This document shows, piece by piece, positions 6,285-6,924 of a stretch of DNA of 6,924 nt. Each line of letters starts with the position of its first letter. Positions within the stretch are counted from its first letter, which is position 1. Source of the stretch: Pseudomonadota bacterium (GTDB lineage: Bacteria; Pseudomonadota; Alphaproteobacteria; Sphingomonadales; Sphingomonadaceae); the NCBI GenBank assembly GCA_023390415.1, contig JAEWCW010000019.1, forward strand, positions 1 through 6,924, in the 5' to 3' direction. Both the position numbers and the translations under genes were made by a program. A model generated the notes under the pieces. That model did no database searches. It saw only the letters and a list, made by a program, of their open reading frames with translations, and was not told where the DNA came from.

Positions 6285-6924
6285 GGCCGTCGCCGGGAGG
6301 GCGCGGTCGCCCCTGACCGCGCTCGTTTCGATGCCCTGGGGTGCGCTCGATCGGCCGGCGCTGGGGCTCAGCTTGCTGAAGGCGGCGGCCGAGCGCAGCG
6401 GATATGCGTGCGACGTCCATTATCTCAGCATTCCGTTCGCCGAGCGCCTGGGGCTCGATACCTATCGCTGGGTCTATGGCGACCTTCCTCATGTCGCCTT
6501 CGCAGGCGAATGGACGTTCGCGGAGGCGCTCAACGGGCCGAGGCACGAAGCGGACAGGCTCTATCTGGAGGAGGAGCTCGACGGGCGTTGGCGCTTGGGC
6601 GCGGAGCGGATCGCGCGTCTGCGCTCCGTCCGCGCCGCCGCTGCGCCGTTCCTCGACTGGTGCATGGAGGCTGTCGACTGGGCGCGCTACGACGCAATCG
6701 GCTTCACCTCGACCTTCGAACAGAACCTGGCCTCGCTGGCGCTCGCCAAGCGGCTCAAGGCGCGCTGGCCGCACCTCTGGATCCTCTTCGGTGGCGCCAA
6801 TTGGGAAGGCGAGATGGGCCGCGAGCTCCACGCCCGCTTCCCATTCGTGAACATCGCCTCTTCCGGCGAGGCGGACGAAACTTTCCCGCGCGTCATCGAG
6901 GCGATCGCGGACGGTGGCCAGGCG
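6265..6924 (+). CDS. RiPP maturation radical SAM C-methyltransferase-type protein, N-terminal part
   Basis: This frame is open for 220 codons to the right edge. It resembles the N-terminal half of RiPP maturation radical SAM protein 1 (TIGR03975), B12-binding radical SAM enzymes expected to C-methylate or otherwise modify precursor peptides. Matching blocks are ALVSMPWGALDRPALGLSLL (19-38), the DVHYLSIPFAERLGLDTY segment (50-67), AIGFTSTFEQNLASLALAKR (144-163), FGGANWEGEMG (175-185) and SGEADETFPRVIEAI (200-214). The last three form the Rossmann-like B12-binding region. The CxxxCxxC iron-sulfur motif would come further downstream and is not in the window. The ATG at 6265 has a weak GGCGGG (6255-6260) and lies 20 bases inside the peptidase gene. 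The ATG at 6331 is internal to the conserved SMPWG block and is rejected. The overlap implies coupled expression with the peptidase. Confidence 0.85.
   Translation, partial: MSKAAPEAVAGRARSPLTALVSMPWGALDRPALGLSLLKAAAERSGYACDVHYLSIPFAERLGLDTYRWVYGDLPHVAFAGEWTFAEALNGPRHEADRLYLEEELDGRWRLGAERIARLRSVRAAAAPFLDWCMEAVDWARYDAIGFTSTFEQNLASLALAKRLKARWPHLWILFGGANWEGEMGRELHARFPFVNIASSGEADETFPRVIEAIADGGQA

Noticed and set aside
6404..6850. Plus-strand ORF of 148 codons inside the radical SAM gene
   Set aside because: Ser/Arg-rich shadow frame. The frame from 6265 carries the conserved radical SAM-family blocks instead.

Overview
The window is high-GC DNA with tightly packed genes, most likely from an alphaproteobacterium of the order Sphingomonadales. 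Three things point there: a UPF0262 protein (a family I know mainly from Alphaproteobacteria), a 184-residue dCTP deaminase of the alphaproteobacterial type, and a secreted-type M28 peptidase ending in a fibronectin-III-like domain, common in sphingomonads. This placement rests on recognition of families, not on a search.

Layout. (1) 1-478, +: 3' end of an M28 metallopeptidase gene. (2) 485-2809, +: complete rnr (ribonuclease R), starting 6 bases after the peptidase stop. (3) 2815-4275, -: a three-gene block that converges on rnr with only 5 bases between the stop codons. In transcription order it is UPF0262 gene, dcd (dCTP deaminase), and a small COG3650-like lipoprotein whose GTG start overlaps the dcd stop in a GTGA. 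(4) 4276-4565: divergent intergenic region with a short palindrome, a 5'-leader hairpin candidate and a doubtful short ORF. (5) 4566-6284, +: a subtilisin-family (S8) serine peptidase with a complete catalytic triad, no signal peptide, a pro-kumamolisin-like N-terminal segment and a proline-rich 9-residue-repeat tail. (6) 6265-6924, +: the first 220 codons of a B12-binding radical SAM protein of the RiPP maturation type (TIGR03975-like), overlapping the peptidase gene by 20 bases and running off the window.

Genes 1-4 are housekeeping or conserved: exopeptide hydrolysis, RNA decay, dUTP/dTTP supply and envelope. The right end is the accessory and most interesting part. A cytoplasmic-looking subtilase translationally coupled to a cobalamin-type radical SAM enzyme suggests the beginning of a ribosomally made, post-translationally modified peptide (RiPP) cluster, with the peptidase as candidate leader protease. 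No convincing precursor peptide is visible here, so the core substrate, the radical SAM cysteine motif and any transporter should lie beyond position 6924. No rRNA, tRNA, CRISPR array, insertion sequence or convincing intrinsic terminator was seen.
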